64,000 nucleotides of DNA from Sciurus carolinensis. Taxonomy: Eukaryota > Chordata > Mammalia > Rodentia > Sciuridae. The translations under genes and the position numbers were made by a program. The notes below the pieces were generated by a model. It did no database searches. It was not told the origin of the DNA and saw only the letters and a program-made list of their open reading frames with translations. The stretch's first letter is position 1. Every line of letters begins with the position of its first letter. Below are positions 1 through 11,390 of the stretch, one piece after another. The stretch is taken from assembly GCF_902686445.1 (NCBI RefSeq), contig NC_062214.1:51247177-51311176 (forward strand). Reading direction: 5' to 3'.

Positions 1-1446
1 GCTCTATGACAGTAACTTTTAGTTACATCAATAAATTGTGTACTTTCTTAGCAAGGGTGAAAGGGGACCTGCTCAGCAGAAATATAGGAAAAGGGAACAG
101 CAGACCACAACAGGGGTATCAGGAAAAACAGCATAGGAACCTGCATTTCCATCCTGGTCCTGCTGATAACCAGTGAGGCCAGGGATCTGCAAATTTCAGA
201 CCTCTTGATTATTCAATAATTTTTTTTTGGAAGAAAGCCATAAACAGGTGTCTCTGAATTATCCATAGCCACAACTGTCATCCTACAACAACACAGCTTG
301 GTCACTGTGACAGAGATGGAATGACCTGTGAAGCCTGAAGTACTCACTATTTGCTCCTTACAGAAAACGTGTCAAATTCCCTGCTAGGTTGTATCAGAGA
401 TTTTTTCATGTTTTGTGTCAGTTTCCTCATCTGTGATGGGGAAAGAAGGTAAATTGCACAAATCCTCCATGTATCAATGCACCCCTATCTTTTCTACCTC
501 TTTTATTTTACTGTTTAGGTGGCTGTGTTAGTCAGTTTTCTGTTACTATAACTAATGCCTGAGATAATGAATTTATAAGAGTGAAGGTTTATTTGGTTAT
601 TTGGGAGGTTCCACTTCATGTCTGATTGGTCCCATTGCTTTTGGGCCAATAGTGAGGCAGCACATCATGGCAGGGTGCATAATATGTAGCAAACTGTTTA
701 CCCTGTAATGGGAACATGAAAAAGAGACAGAGGAATGGGAGTGTGTCACTCTCCCCTTCAAGGGCATTACCTTCCCTTCCCCATAACCAGAAGGCCTCTT
801 GCTTGGTCCCACCTCTGAAATGTTCTATGACCTCCTAATAGCACCAAGGTGAGGATCAAGACTTTAACATAAGGATATTTGGGGGACACTTCTCTAAACT
901 AGAACAGTTGCTGGTAACTCCCATCCCATGTTAAAACTAAAATGAGGTTCATCACCTGCTTTTAAAATTTCTATTTGCAAGAACCTCAATTGATTTCCTA
1001 CCTAGCTATTTCATTTTTGCTCTTCAGCACATTCTATCCAATCCTTCCTCCTAATCATTCTACTTATGAGAACACTGAAGTCCAAGGAGAAGATGCGATG
1101 GGTTACATCATGGTTGACTGCTCAATCAGTTACATCAGATAAACCCTGCCCTCAGCTTGATTGGGTGTAAATGGGAAAAGGAGGAGCAAAGTTACAGATG
1201 AAGTTTGTTCATGTTGGAGCTAGCTGGGTATGAAATATCGGCTACTCTGTGGTTGTGCAAGAATTGGGTGAGGGATGTATTGCTTTGGTGCACCTTGTTC
1301 TGAGTTTTGGTTAAGTAGTGAGGGAGGTGCACTTATTGCTATGATATTTTGATCTCATCAACAGCCCAGGCTGCTCCCAGGGCAGTACCCTTCCAAATGT
1401 CAATATTCATTAGCTTTCTGATGGCTTCCTGTTGGTTTTTCTGCAG
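1..1446 (+). other. IL16 intron, left edge
   Basis: No exon is recognisable before the acceptor at 1445-1446. The stretch holds an LTR-like repeat (about 526-906) and otherwise unremarkable intronic sequence. Confidence 0.7.
526..906 (-). repeat. MaLR-like LTR, antisense
   Basis: It starts TGTTAGTCAG and ends CTAGAACA, the reverse complement of a MaLR/THE1-like LTR with TG...CA ends. The flanking 5-mers (GGCTG and GTTGC) do not match, so the target duplication is decayed or the ends are off by a few bases. No coding capacity. The family name is inferred from general appearance. Confidence 0.5.
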
Positions 1447-1579
1447 GTGTGGTGATGAGATCGTAGAAATCAATGATTCGCCTGTGCACTGCATGACACT
1501 CAATGAAGTCTATGCGATCCTGAGTCACTGTAATCCCGGTCCAGTGCCCATCATCGTTAGCCGACATCCAGACCCACAG
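1447..1579 (+). CDS. IL16: IL16 exon: C-terminal half of PDZ2
   Basis: The exon is bounded by a TTTTTCTGCAG acceptor and a CAG|GTAACA donor. It is 133 nt: one base completing a codon, then 44 codons. It reads [12 protein letters not shown]..., the carboxylate-loop-distal half of a PDZ fold (beta-D/E, alpha-B with [10 protein letters not shown], and beta-F). The first half of this domain must lie on an exon left of the window. Confidence 0.93.
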
Positions 1580-2794
1580 GTAACATCCCACTAGGTTATG
1601 CACTTCTTCCCAGGTTCACTCTTCCAGTACCAAATTGGAACAAGAATGAATGACAACAGAATATTACTGGCTATGGTTTGAACTGAATCCCCATGAACCC
1701 ATTCCAACTTTCTGTGATAAACCAAATAACTTTATCAGAGATCCATTAACAAAGTCCTAGACATCTGGAGCAAATGGGTTCAACTCAGGCAACCTGTTAC
1801 AACTGAGTTACAAGCAGGAAGATAGAGACCTGTGGTCCCAGTTAGTATATGCAAGAGATTTATTTGCATATGTGTCTAGTGGGTACACACTATGGTAATG
1901 TCTGGAGCTCTGCACTGAGGATAGAGATGAACAAGTTCACAGTACATAGTCCTGCAGAAGTCCACAGTCCCAATAAAGAGACTGACAGAGCAATAAGAGC
2001 AATACAGAGAGGAAAGTACTAAGGGGAAGAGATGAGTATGTAAGGCAAGAAATCCTAGAAGCTAGTTTTCTTCAAAGAATTTGAAGTAGATCATCCCAGG
2101 TAGTAGGAAGGCAAAGTTCAGAGTCATGAAGGGACCTGTCATGGAAGACAGGCAGTTTTGGGGGGGGGCAGCATGTAGTGTGCTAGGCAAGAGTGATCAA
2201 GAACCAGGTTTGGCTGGTGAGGCACTGTGGTTACCTTGTAAAGGTTGTTAGACAGATTGCTGAAGACTCTATTTTTTCCTGTATGTAGTGCAATGCTACA
2301 GAAAGTTGATAGTTATAGATGTAACACGTTCAGATTTTTTTTTTCAGTATAGAGTGGGTGGAGTGTGAAATTTGTAGGAGGAAAGACACAGATAGAGAGG
2401 GCCTGAATGAAACAGAAGACATGGGAAGAGATTACAGGAAAGGGGGCAATAGGTGGCCAAGCTTGGGAGCAATCAATGGTATTTGTTGACTGGTTAGCTG
2501 TGGGTGAGGGCAAGCATCCTAAGACTTGGGTGTTTCTAGACTGGATGACAGAATGATGGTAACACTACCACCAGAATGGAGACTTGAAGAAGGGGAATGG
2601 GCTTGGGAAAGAAGAAAATGACTTCAGAGTGGGACATATCGAAGTTAAATTTCTTGTGGGATGTCCAGAGGGAGATACCCAGTAGACATTTGATCTGGGT
2701 CTGACAGTGGTGGTAAATGAGATTCAAGTTGGAGCTAGACTTGACAGTTGATGCCATGGCCCTGATGAGATCATTTGGGGGAACCTGGTGATTA

Positions 2795-2990
2795 TCACTG
2801 ACACCTTTTATTTAATCCTTATTGTGTGCCACGTGTAATGGTTGAAGACTTGACACACACAACTGCATTTAGTTGTTGTACAACCCTCTGCAGTTGGTAT
2901 GCTCCCCTCACCCAACTCACCAGGAAGAAACTGAGGCTCGGAAAGGAAAAGGGACTTGCCCACTGGTGGAGCCACTAAGTGGAGAGGCTA
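2795..2990 (+). repeat. MIR SINE
   Basis: MIR core order is visible: a TTATTGTGTGCCA-like segment, then AAACTGAGGCTCGGAAAGG, then ACTTGCCCA. Ends are approximate and the copy is old and diverged. Confidence 0.6.
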
Positions 2991-3479
2991 AAACTTAAGC
3001 CCACCCAAAGCCTTTGCTGTTAAGTAATTAATTCCCAAACTCAGTGAAAATAGGACAGGTAATGGAATAGTGGGGAAGATCAGTATATACAGGGTAGAGC
3101 AGGTTCAAACTTAGCCCCCTTCAACCACTGCACACTGAAGCTAACCATGCTGGAGAAAAGCAGGCTTCTACTTAAGCTAAACAAATAATTGACCTAAATC
3201 TCTGGGACATAAAAGAAAAGAAAAGAGTCTCAATTGGTTTGTGGATGCCTCTTGCTTCCTGAAGGACTATGATGGAAGAGCTGTGGAACAGGGCCAGGAT
3301 GTGGGGCAGATGCTGTGGCTCTGAGCAAGGGACGCTGAGAGATGTGGCTGGAGACCTGGGGCAGACACTCCGAGAGCCACAGGAGGTGATGGCCTTGGGA
3401 GTGAGGGAGTCATACACATGATACAAAACTTATTTTAAGTTAACAGTTTAATGACATTAAGTACATTCAATATTGTTGT

Positions 3480-4930
3480 ACAAACCACCAAGTCTCACCT
3501 TGCAAAACTGAAGCTCTGTATCCAAGAAGTAAGAAATCCCTACTTCCCCTCCCTTCAACCCTTGGTAACTGCCCTTCTACTTCTGTTTCCATGATTTTGA
3601 CTGTTCTACGTACCTCATGTAAATGGAACCATACAGTATTTGTCCTTTTATGACTTGATTATTTCATTTAGCATGATGTCCTTAAGGAGTATCCATGTTG
3701 TAGCTTGTGTCAAAATTTTCTTCCTTTTTAAAGGTTAATTAATATTCCATTTTATTGCATATACCACATGTTGTTTATCCATTCATCTATGGATGGATAA
3801 TTAGGTTGCTTTCACCTTTTGACTACTATGATAATGCTGCAATGGATGTGAACTGTAGAGATAGCTTTGAGTCACTTATTTTAATTCTTTTGAATATGTT
3901 TAATTCTTTGGGATATGCTGGATCATATGGTAATTCTGTTTTTGACTTTTTAAAGGAACTTCATACTGTTTTTCCATAGAGGCTCAACTACTTTATATTC
4001 CCATAAACAGTGAATAAATGTCCCAATTTCACCACATCTTTGCCAAGACTTGTTATTTTATGTTTTATTTTATTTTTATATTTTAATTTTTAATTTGTTT
4101 GAATTAGTTACACATGACAGCAGAATGCATTTATGCATTTTGATAAATCACACATAAATGGAGTATAATTTCTCATTTTTTCTGATTGTACATATTGCAG
4201 GATCACGTCAGTCATGCAGTTATATATGTACGTGAGGTAATAATGTCTGTTTCACTGTACTATTCTTCCTACTCCCAGACCCCTCCCCTCCCTTCACTCC
4301 CCTCTACCCAATACAAAGTAACTCCATTCTTCCCTAGTGTCCCCCAATCCCTTATTGTGAGTTAGCATCCACATTATCAGAGAAAACATTCAGCCTTGGT
4401 TTTTTGGGTTTGGCTTATTTTGCTTAGCATGATATTCTCCAACTCCTTAAACAGATAAAGAAAATGTGGTATATATAGATGATGGACTATTACTCAGCCT
4501 TAAAGAAGAATGAAATTATGGCATTTGCTGGTAAATGGATGAAGTTTTATTTTCTTGATAGCAGCCATTCTAATAGGTGTGGAGTGATGATTCCTTGTGG
4601 TTGAGATTTGCATTTTTCAAATGATAAGCACATTTTTCAGGTGTTTTTTGGTCATTTGTAAATCTTCAGAGCAAGTGTCTATTAATTTCCTTTGCCCATT
4701 TTAAATTGAATTATATTTTGTCATTGTTGAATTGTAGGAGTTTTTGTGTGTGTTCGTGTATTTTCTGGATTTTGACCCTTTATCGAATACATAATTTGCA
4801 AGTAATTGTTCCCATCCTGTGAATTGTCTTTTCACTCTTGATCTGTGTTCTGTGATGCCTGGAAGTTTTTAATTTTACATACTCCAATTTATCTTTCTTT
4901 TATTTTCTCTACTTTTTCTTTCAAATGATT
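3480..4930 (-). mobile_element. Ancient L1 fragment (L1M-like), antisense, interrupted
   Basis: The plus strand reads as the reverse complement of an old mammalian L1 ORF2 end: GCATGATGTCCTTAAGG, ATCCATTCATCTATGG, then GCAGCCATTCTAATAGG and TTTCCTTTGCCCA. The homology is split by a younger L1 at about 4046-4546. All frames are broken. Ends are approximate. Confidence 0.7.
4046..4546 (-). mobile_element. Twin-primed L1 3' end nested in the older L1
   Basis: Positions 4046-4445 are the 3' end of a rodent-type L1 in antisense, with a degraded T-rich tail at 4046-4085. Positions 4450-4546 are the adjoining upstream ORF2 end in sense orientation (ATTACTCAGCC..., ending GGATGAAG). Head-to-head joining of pieces that are contiguous in the parent L1 is the signature of twin priming (5' inversion). 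Confidence 0.7.
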
Positions 4931-4944
4931 TCTCAAATATCTCT

Positions 4945-5090
4945 GTCTGTACTGTGAAGTGGGTTCTATTATTGTTATTATTTTACAGAAAAAGAAATTG
5001 AGACTTAGAAAGTTAATTAACTTGTAAGCAGGAACAAGGACTTGGAAAAAAGTCTGTTTGACTCCAAACTCATACTCTTAACTTTTACTG
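4945..5090 (+). repeat. MIR SINE fragment
   Basis: Contains TTATTTTACAGAAAAAGAAA followed by TGAGACTTAGAAAG and TTAACTTG, the typical MIR core. Ends are approximate. Confidence 0.5.
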
Positions 5091-5129
5091 TAATGAGATT
5101 ACTGACTTGTGAGGCAGCAACAGAGAATA

Positions 5130-5245
5130 CAATGATGATGGTGGTGGTGATGGTGGCCTGATGGTGTGGTGGTGGTAATGATGATGTTGAGTGGTAGTAG
5201 TGTGGTGATGGTGATGGTGATGATGGTGATGGTGGTGATAATATG
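5130..5245 (+). repeat. GAT/GGT trinucleotide low-complexity tract
   Basis: About 115 bases of impure GATGGT/GGTGAT units on the plus strand, strongly purine/T with almost no C. Likely length-variable. Confidence 0.85.
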
Positions 5246-5577
5246 GTACTGTCATGACAGCATTGCCAAGAATGGAGTTGCTTGCAGGGGTAGACTGTGA
5301 AATAGTTACTTTACTTCAAGTTTTATAGCGAGAAGTGGGGAATAGCTTGGAGAGTCAAAAGGACCCACCCAACTCTTTTATTGGCAGACTTTGGACATTA
5401 TCTGGAAGATTCTGGGGAATCACTGACTCCCAGGGTATTTCTGGAAGTGGAACTTGTCAACTGTTTGCAGAATGGACTGAAAGGAAAGATATTAGAATCC
5501 AGGGGCACAGGTGGCTTTGCACTTGGAGCCTAGGGCAGGGGTTTCCACTGTTTGAGAATGGAATCAATGTTTTCTAG

Positions 5578-5665
5578 GTCTCTGAGCAGCAACTCAAAGA
5601 AGCTGTGACTCAGGCTGTGGAGAACATCAAGTTTGGAAAAGAGAGGCATCAGTGGAGCTTGGAAG
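5578..5665 (+). CDS. IL16: IL16 exon: linker after PDZ2
   Basis: Acceptor TTTTCTAG and donor GGAAG|GTAAGG bound 88 nt, giving 29 codons plus one base. It reads [16 protein letters not shown]..., a short helical-looking linker that continues in frame into the exon at 10032. No domain of its own. Confidence 0.93.
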
Positions 5666-6093
5666 GTAAGGAAAGTAGTGAACTTTGATTTGAAATATCT
5701 TCTTTGAAATGCAGGGTTTGGGCATTAACACCCTCTACCGTAAGAATACGTGAGAACGGTCAGCACAGCAAGCCTGGTGCACAGACAAGGGTTGAAAGCC
5801 AGGATTCCACCTGCTAAACATGCCTCACATTTTTGCTTTGTTTGGAAGGTGCAAGATTTTTCAAGCACCTGAATTTGAATTCTTTTAAATATGGCAGGCA
5901 CCTTCCAGTTCTCTGTGGTCCCCACCATTTCCTTTTTCTTCTACTAGTTTACTTTTCACACGCATTTCCCTATACACATTTAATTTTGCAGCCACTATTT
6001 TTTAATGATAAAATCTGCAGAAACTGTAATAACTAATAATATATCTCACTTATTGAATTCTTATAATATCAGACACTGTGCTAATTCATGTTT

Positions 6094-6108
6094 TATTTTA
6101 CTGAATTT
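6094..6108 (+). repeat. Target-site duplication of the L1, left copy
   Basis: TATTTTACTGAATTT, identical to 8461-8475 on the other side of the L1. Confidence 0.85.
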
Positions 6109-8460
6109 AAAAAAAATTTTTTTTATTGTAAACAAATGGGATACATGTTGTTTCTCTGTTTGTACATGGCTTAAAGGCATACCATTTGTGTAATCATAAA
6201 TTTACATAGGGTAATGTTGTTTGATTCATTCTGTTATTTTTTCCCTTCCTTCCCACCCCTCCCACCCCTCTTTCCCCTCTATACAGTCCTTCCTTCCTCC
6301 ATTCTTGCCCCCCTCCCTAAACCTAACTCTAATCCTAACACTAACCCCTCCCACCCCCCATTATGTGTCAGCATCCACTTATTAGCAATATCATTTGTCC
6401 TTTGGTTTTTGAGATTGGCTTATCTCAGCATGATATGCTCCAATTTCATCCATTTGCCTGCAAATGCCATAATTTTATCATTCTTTATGGCTGAGTAATA
6501 TTCCATTGTATATATATACCACAGTTTCTTTATCCATTCGTCAATTGAAGGACATCTAGGTTGGTTCCACAATCTGCCTATTGTGAACTGAGCAGCTATG
6601 AACATTGATGTGGCTGTATCTCTGTAATATGCTGATTTTAGGTCCTTTGGGTATAGGCCAAGGAGTGGGATAGCTGGGTCAAATGGTGTTTCCATTCCAA
6701 GTTTTCTAAGGAGTCTCCACACTGCTTTCCAGAGTGGCTGCACTAATTTGCAGCCCCACCAGCAATGTATGAGTGTACCTTTCTCCCCACATCCTCGCCA
6801 ACACCTGTTGTTGCTTGTATTCTTGATAATCGCCATTCTAATTGGGGTGAGATGGAATCTTAGGGTGGTTTTGATTTGCATTTCTCTTATTACTAGAGAT
6901 GTTGAACATTTTTCCATATGTTTATTGATTGCTTGTAGATCTTCTTCTGTGAAGTGTCTATTAATTTCCTTAGCCCATTTGTCGATTGGATTATTTGCAT
7001 TCTTGGTGTAGACTTTTTTGAGTTCTTTATAGATTCTGGAGATTAGTGCTCTATCTGAAGTATGATTGGCAAAGATTTTCTCCCACTCTGTAGGCTCTTT
7101 CTTTGCATTGCTGATAGTTTCCTTTGCTGAGAGAAAGCTTTTTAGTTTGAATCTATCCCAGTTATTGATTCTTGCTTTTATTTCTTGTCCTATGGGAGTC
7201 CTGTTAAGGAAGTCTGGACCTAAGCTGACATGTTGAAGCTCTGGACCTACTTTTTCTTCTATAAGATGCAAGGTCTCTGGTCTGATTCTGAGGTCCTTAA
7301 TCCATTTTGAGTTTAGTTTCGTGCATGGTGGGAGATATGGGTTTAGTTTCATTCTGTTGCATATGGATTTCCAATTCTCCCAGCACCATTTGTTGAAGAG
7401 GCTATCTTTTCTCCATTGCATATTTTTGGCCCCTTTGTCTAGTATGAGAAAATTGTATTTATTTGGGTTTGTGTCCGTGTCCTCTATTCTGTACCATTGA
7501 TCCACCTTTCTATTTTGGTACCAATACCATGCCGTTTTTGTTACTATTGCTTTGTAGTACAGTTGAAGATCTGGTATTGCGATACCCCCTGCTTCACTCT
7601 TTCTGCCAAGGATTGCTTTAGCTATTCTGGGTTTTTTATTCTTCCAGATGAATTTCATAATTGCTTGCTCTATTTCTGTAAGGTACATCATTGGGATTTT
7701 AATTGGAATTGCATTGAATCTGTATAGCACTTTTGGTAGTATGGCCATTTTGACAATATTAATTCTTCCTATCCAAGAACATGGGAGATCTTTCCATCTT
7801 CTAAGGTTTTCTTTCATTTCTTTCTTTAGTGTTCTGTAGTTCTCATTGTAGAGATCTTTCACCTCTTTTGTGAGATTGATTCCCAATTATTTTATTTTTT
7901 TCGATGCTATTGTGAATGGGGTAGTTTTCCTAATTTCTCTTTCTGAAGATTCATCACTTATGTATAAAAATGCATTCGATTTATGTGCATTGATCTTATA
8001 TCCCGCTACTTTACTGAATTCACTTATGAGATCTAAAAGTTTTCTGGTGGAATTTCCTGGTTCCTCTAAGTATATAATCATATCAGCAGCAAATAGGGAT
8101 AGTTTGAGTTCTTCTTTTCCTATTCGTATCCCTTTAATTTCTTTGGTCTGTCTAATTGCTCTGGCTAGAGTTTCAAGGACGATATTGAAAAGAAGTGGTG
8201 AAAGAGGGCATCCCTGCCTTGTTCCAGTTTTTAGGGGGAATGCTTCCAGTTTTTCACCATTTAGAATGATATTAGCCATGGGCTTAGCATAGATGGCCTT
8301 TACAATGTTAAGGAATATTCCCACTATCCCTATTTTTTCTAGTGTTTTGAGCATGAAGGGGTGCTGTATTTTATCAAATGCTTTTTCTGCATCTATTGAA
8401 ATAATCATGTGATTCTTGACTTTAAGTCTATTGATATGGTGAATTACATTTATTGATTTC
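6109..8460 (-). mobile_element. 5'-truncated L1 retrotransposon, antisense to IL16
   Basis: On the minus strand it runs from inside the ORF2 reverse-transcriptase domain (AEKAFDKIQ, then [12 protein letters not shown]) through the C-terminal domain, 3' UTR and A-tail (plus-strand T-run near 6117-6124). The reading frame is broken by an in-frame TAA at 7887-7889. The metal-binding FADD of the reverse transcriptase reads FAAD (codon at 8085-8087). It is therefore a dead copy. A perfect 15-bp target-site duplication marks both ends. ORF1, the endonuclease and the 5' UTR are absent because of the 5' truncation. Confidence 0.95.
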
Positions 8461-8475
8461 TATTTTACTGAATTT
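8461..8475 (+). repeat. Target-site duplication of the L1, right copy
   Basis: TATTTTACTGAATTT, matching 6094-6108 exactly. Confidence 0.85.
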
Positions 8476-10031
8476 TAACATGTAATTTTTGTGTACATTT
8501 TATAGAAAAAAAGTGAGACCCTGAGAGACTCGCTTACCCAAAATCACAGCAAAATTATGCAGAGGATCTGGGACAGTGACCCAGCTGGCTGGCTCCCATG
8601 CCCAGCTGTTGGACATTAGGGAGGTCATTATGGAGCATCCAAGTGCAGTCACCACACTGATACTGACAAAGAGAATAAATGGTGCAGGAAACATTGAGAG
8701 AAAAAAACAGGACATAGAATTCTATTTCAACTGTGTTCTACTATTTTCATCCACCCAAGATACATATATGCTATGGGGAAGTTGACTGAGAAATTCACCA
8801 ACATTTCAACTATGGTAATCTCTAGATGATTGGAATACAAGGGAGTGTTTACTTTCTTCCGTGCCTTACTCTTTTGTGGCTGGGTTTTCTCAAATGAGGA
8901 TGCATTATTTTGTGAACAGGAAGAAACAAAAGAAAACTTTTTTTTTAAAGAGGATTTGAATTATAAGCTTGGCTGGTCTTGGTTCTCTCCTAAAGTCTAA
9001 GGTGCCTTCCCATGGGGCTCACTTGGCTCTCCCAGCCTCACAGAATATACTGGGGTTTGAGCAAGAAACCAGGCTTCAATCTACTCCCACCTGCTTTAGT
9101 TGTGATTCTAAGAGAAAGGAGCACCTTTGACAGTTTACTACTAGAGAGAGGGACCTCTCAAGGATGTGTGGGTGGCCCAAGTACAGGAAACTATGGGGGA
9201 TGGGTTGAGGACTAGAAGGAGGTGCAGAAATGGGAAGGGCAAGAAAGAGAGGGCCACAGCAAGAACCTATGGTTTACTGAGCTCACTTTATCTTCAGCTG
9301 GAAAGAAACTGTAGCTTGTTGGTATAAGGTTCAAAGTGCCTTCCCTTGTATTCTCTTTCCTTGATGTTGAACCTTAAAGCAAGCCTAGCAACCTTGCAAT
9401 TATCCTTATTTTACAGATGCAGAAATGGAGTGTGGTGGGCTGAGTTCCCCAGGAAGCTGATCTTGAGATGGAGTTTAGCATGCAAGATATTTTTAGGAGG
9501 TTTCCCCAGGATTGACACCTGTGGAAGGGAGGAGAGGAAGCAGGGTTGGGAAGAGGCAGAGAGGAGCCCTTGGAGATCTGAAGCTAAAATGATCCATTAA
9601 GGTTGGCCTGTGTTGGCAGCAATGGCAGGACTGTTCTCACCCATCTCCACCAGTCACTGGAACTAGGCCACCCCCTTGGCAAGGCAGCTGTCTGCAGCTG
9701 AGGTGGTTCCTAGAGGAACTGACATTTGAAAGCTATCTGCCACCAGTCACTGCACAAGAGGGACACCAAACCCTTTTTGATAGGTGATCTGAGCAGCACA
9801 TCTTTGTATTCACCACAGGCTCAGAAACTTTGAATGATTTTCTCAACCCAAAACCATATAGCTCTTTGGAGACCAAACCAGAGGCTGCTGAGCTCTAAAT
9901 ACAAAATGGTCTTGGCTGAGCAGCAGACAGCTGAGAGTGGTGTGTGCTGCCTGGAGCGGTCAGGGCAAGGCTGGGGTGTTTTCTGACTTCCAAAGCTCAG
10001 CTGTGGAGGTACCCGTATGCTTCCCTTGTAG

Positions 10032-10513
10032 GTGTCAAAAGGTTGGAGAGCAGCTGGCATGGGCGGCCTACGTTGGAGAAGGAGCGAGAGAAGAACTCAG
10101 CACCCCCACATCGCAGGGCTCAGAAGATCATGGTCCGCTCCAGCAGTGACAGCAGTTACATGTCTGGGTCCCCGGGGGGCAGTCCGTGCAGTGGCAGTGC
10201 TGAGAAGCAGCCCTCTGACCGGGAAAGCAGCACTCACAGCCCCAGCCTGCCCCTGGGGAGGGAGCCAGGGGTGCTTCCAATGGCCTCATCCAGGCCATCT
10301 CAGGAGAGCCCACCCCTCTCGGAGGGCTTGGATGGCCATCCGCCTCTAAGACTGAAGAAATCCTTCGAGATCTTGGTGAGAAAGCCTACGTCCTCCAAGC
10401 CCAAGCCTCCACCCAGAAAATACTTTAAAAGTGACAGTGAGCCTCAGCAGAGTCTGAAAGAAAGAGAGAACTCCTTATGCTCTTCTGGGCACACCTTGCC
10501 CAGCTGCAGCCAG
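10032..10513 (+). CDS. IL16: IL16 exon: Ser/Pro-rich disordered region
   Basis: Acceptor TTCCCTTGTAG and donor CAG|GTAAGA bound 482 nt (2 bases plus 160 codons). It begins [20 protein letters not shown] and is rich in Ser, Pro and basic residues, including [14 protein letters not shown] and a basic/proline stretch [12 protein letters not shown]. No globular fold is apparent; such stretches are candidate SH3 or kinase sites (inference). Strong match to human IL16. Confidence 0.96.
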
Positions 10514-11234
10514 GTAAGAGGTCATGTGGGTGGACTGAGTGTCATCTAGTTGGTGTCACACACAGGAATTCCTGAGCATCAGCCGTGGCAGAATATAGTT
10601 TCCTGCTCCAGCAGAGAAAAGCTGATACTCAGGAGTCAGGTGAAGACTTACTGTGCAAAGATAGATTTTGAAGCTTGGCAGATCCAAAATGGAAGCCCCA
10701 GTCCTGCACAATGGCTCTTGGCTTCCCATCCATAACCCACTGGAATTTGAGGTCCCCTGTGTGTGGGTTGTCACACCCTTTGTGATAGACAAAAAGATGT
10801 CCAAGAGGGTCACTCCCTGATGGGGGGGAGAGGTCACTGCACAGAAATCCTCAGGTGCTCTGCTTGAGAAGAGTAGTTGCCTAAGTAACTAAAAGGGGAC
10901 AAGAGCTAATTACCCTCTTTTTAATGTGAGTAGACAGATGCGATTATGAGATATTGGCCCCTATTTCTCCCCCAGTGAGCTTAAACTTCCAAAGTGGGAA
11001 TCCTTGAGGGAATCTCAACTTCTCTAAGCCGAGGTTTCCTTATCTGTCAGTTGAGCCTGCATTTAGTTATTCCCTCAAAGAGCTACTTTACCAGTTAAGT
11101 GTCTAGCACAGTCTCAGACCCAGTGTGCTCCTTGCTGTGATCATTCCCCCATCACACCCCTTAGAGACCTTCTTCCTCACAGCCCCACCCACCTCCTTAC
11201 AGGAAGACCAACTCACAGACAGGAAGCAGCAGTA

Positions 11235-11390
11235 CTGGGAGCCATTTTATGCACAGAACTATGCTAAATACTTTTATGTACATTATCTCAGCTCATGCAT
11301 GTACCATTCTGAGGGTGAGGGTCCCAATTACACAAAGACAGAACTGAGAAACTTGCTTAAGTTCATATTGCTAGTGGGTCCCTCTTAACC
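11235..11390 (+). repeat. MIR SINE
   Basis: Shows ATGCTAAATACTTTTATGTA, CATTATCTCA and AACTGAGAAACTTGC in MIR order. A second MIR-like piece sits at about 11015-11110 (AAGCCGAGGTTTCCTTATCT). Confidence 0.55.

Larger units (their letters stand above)
1580..5577 (+). other. IL16 intron with nested LINEs
   Basis: A 4.0-kb intron. Contents listed separately: a MIR near 2795, an old antisense L1 (3480-4930) interrupted by a younger twin-primed L1 (about 4046-4546), a MIR near 4945, and a GAT/GGT-rich tract (5130-5245). The stretch 1600-2780 looks like degraded repeat but I cannot classify it. Confidence 0.7.
5666..10031 (+). other. IL16 intron carrying a 2.35-kb L1
   Basis: A 4.4-kb intron. It holds the antisense L1 at 6109-8460 and a small MIR-like segment near 9395 (TTATTTTACAGATGCAGAAA). 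Nothing else recognised. Confidence 0.7.
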
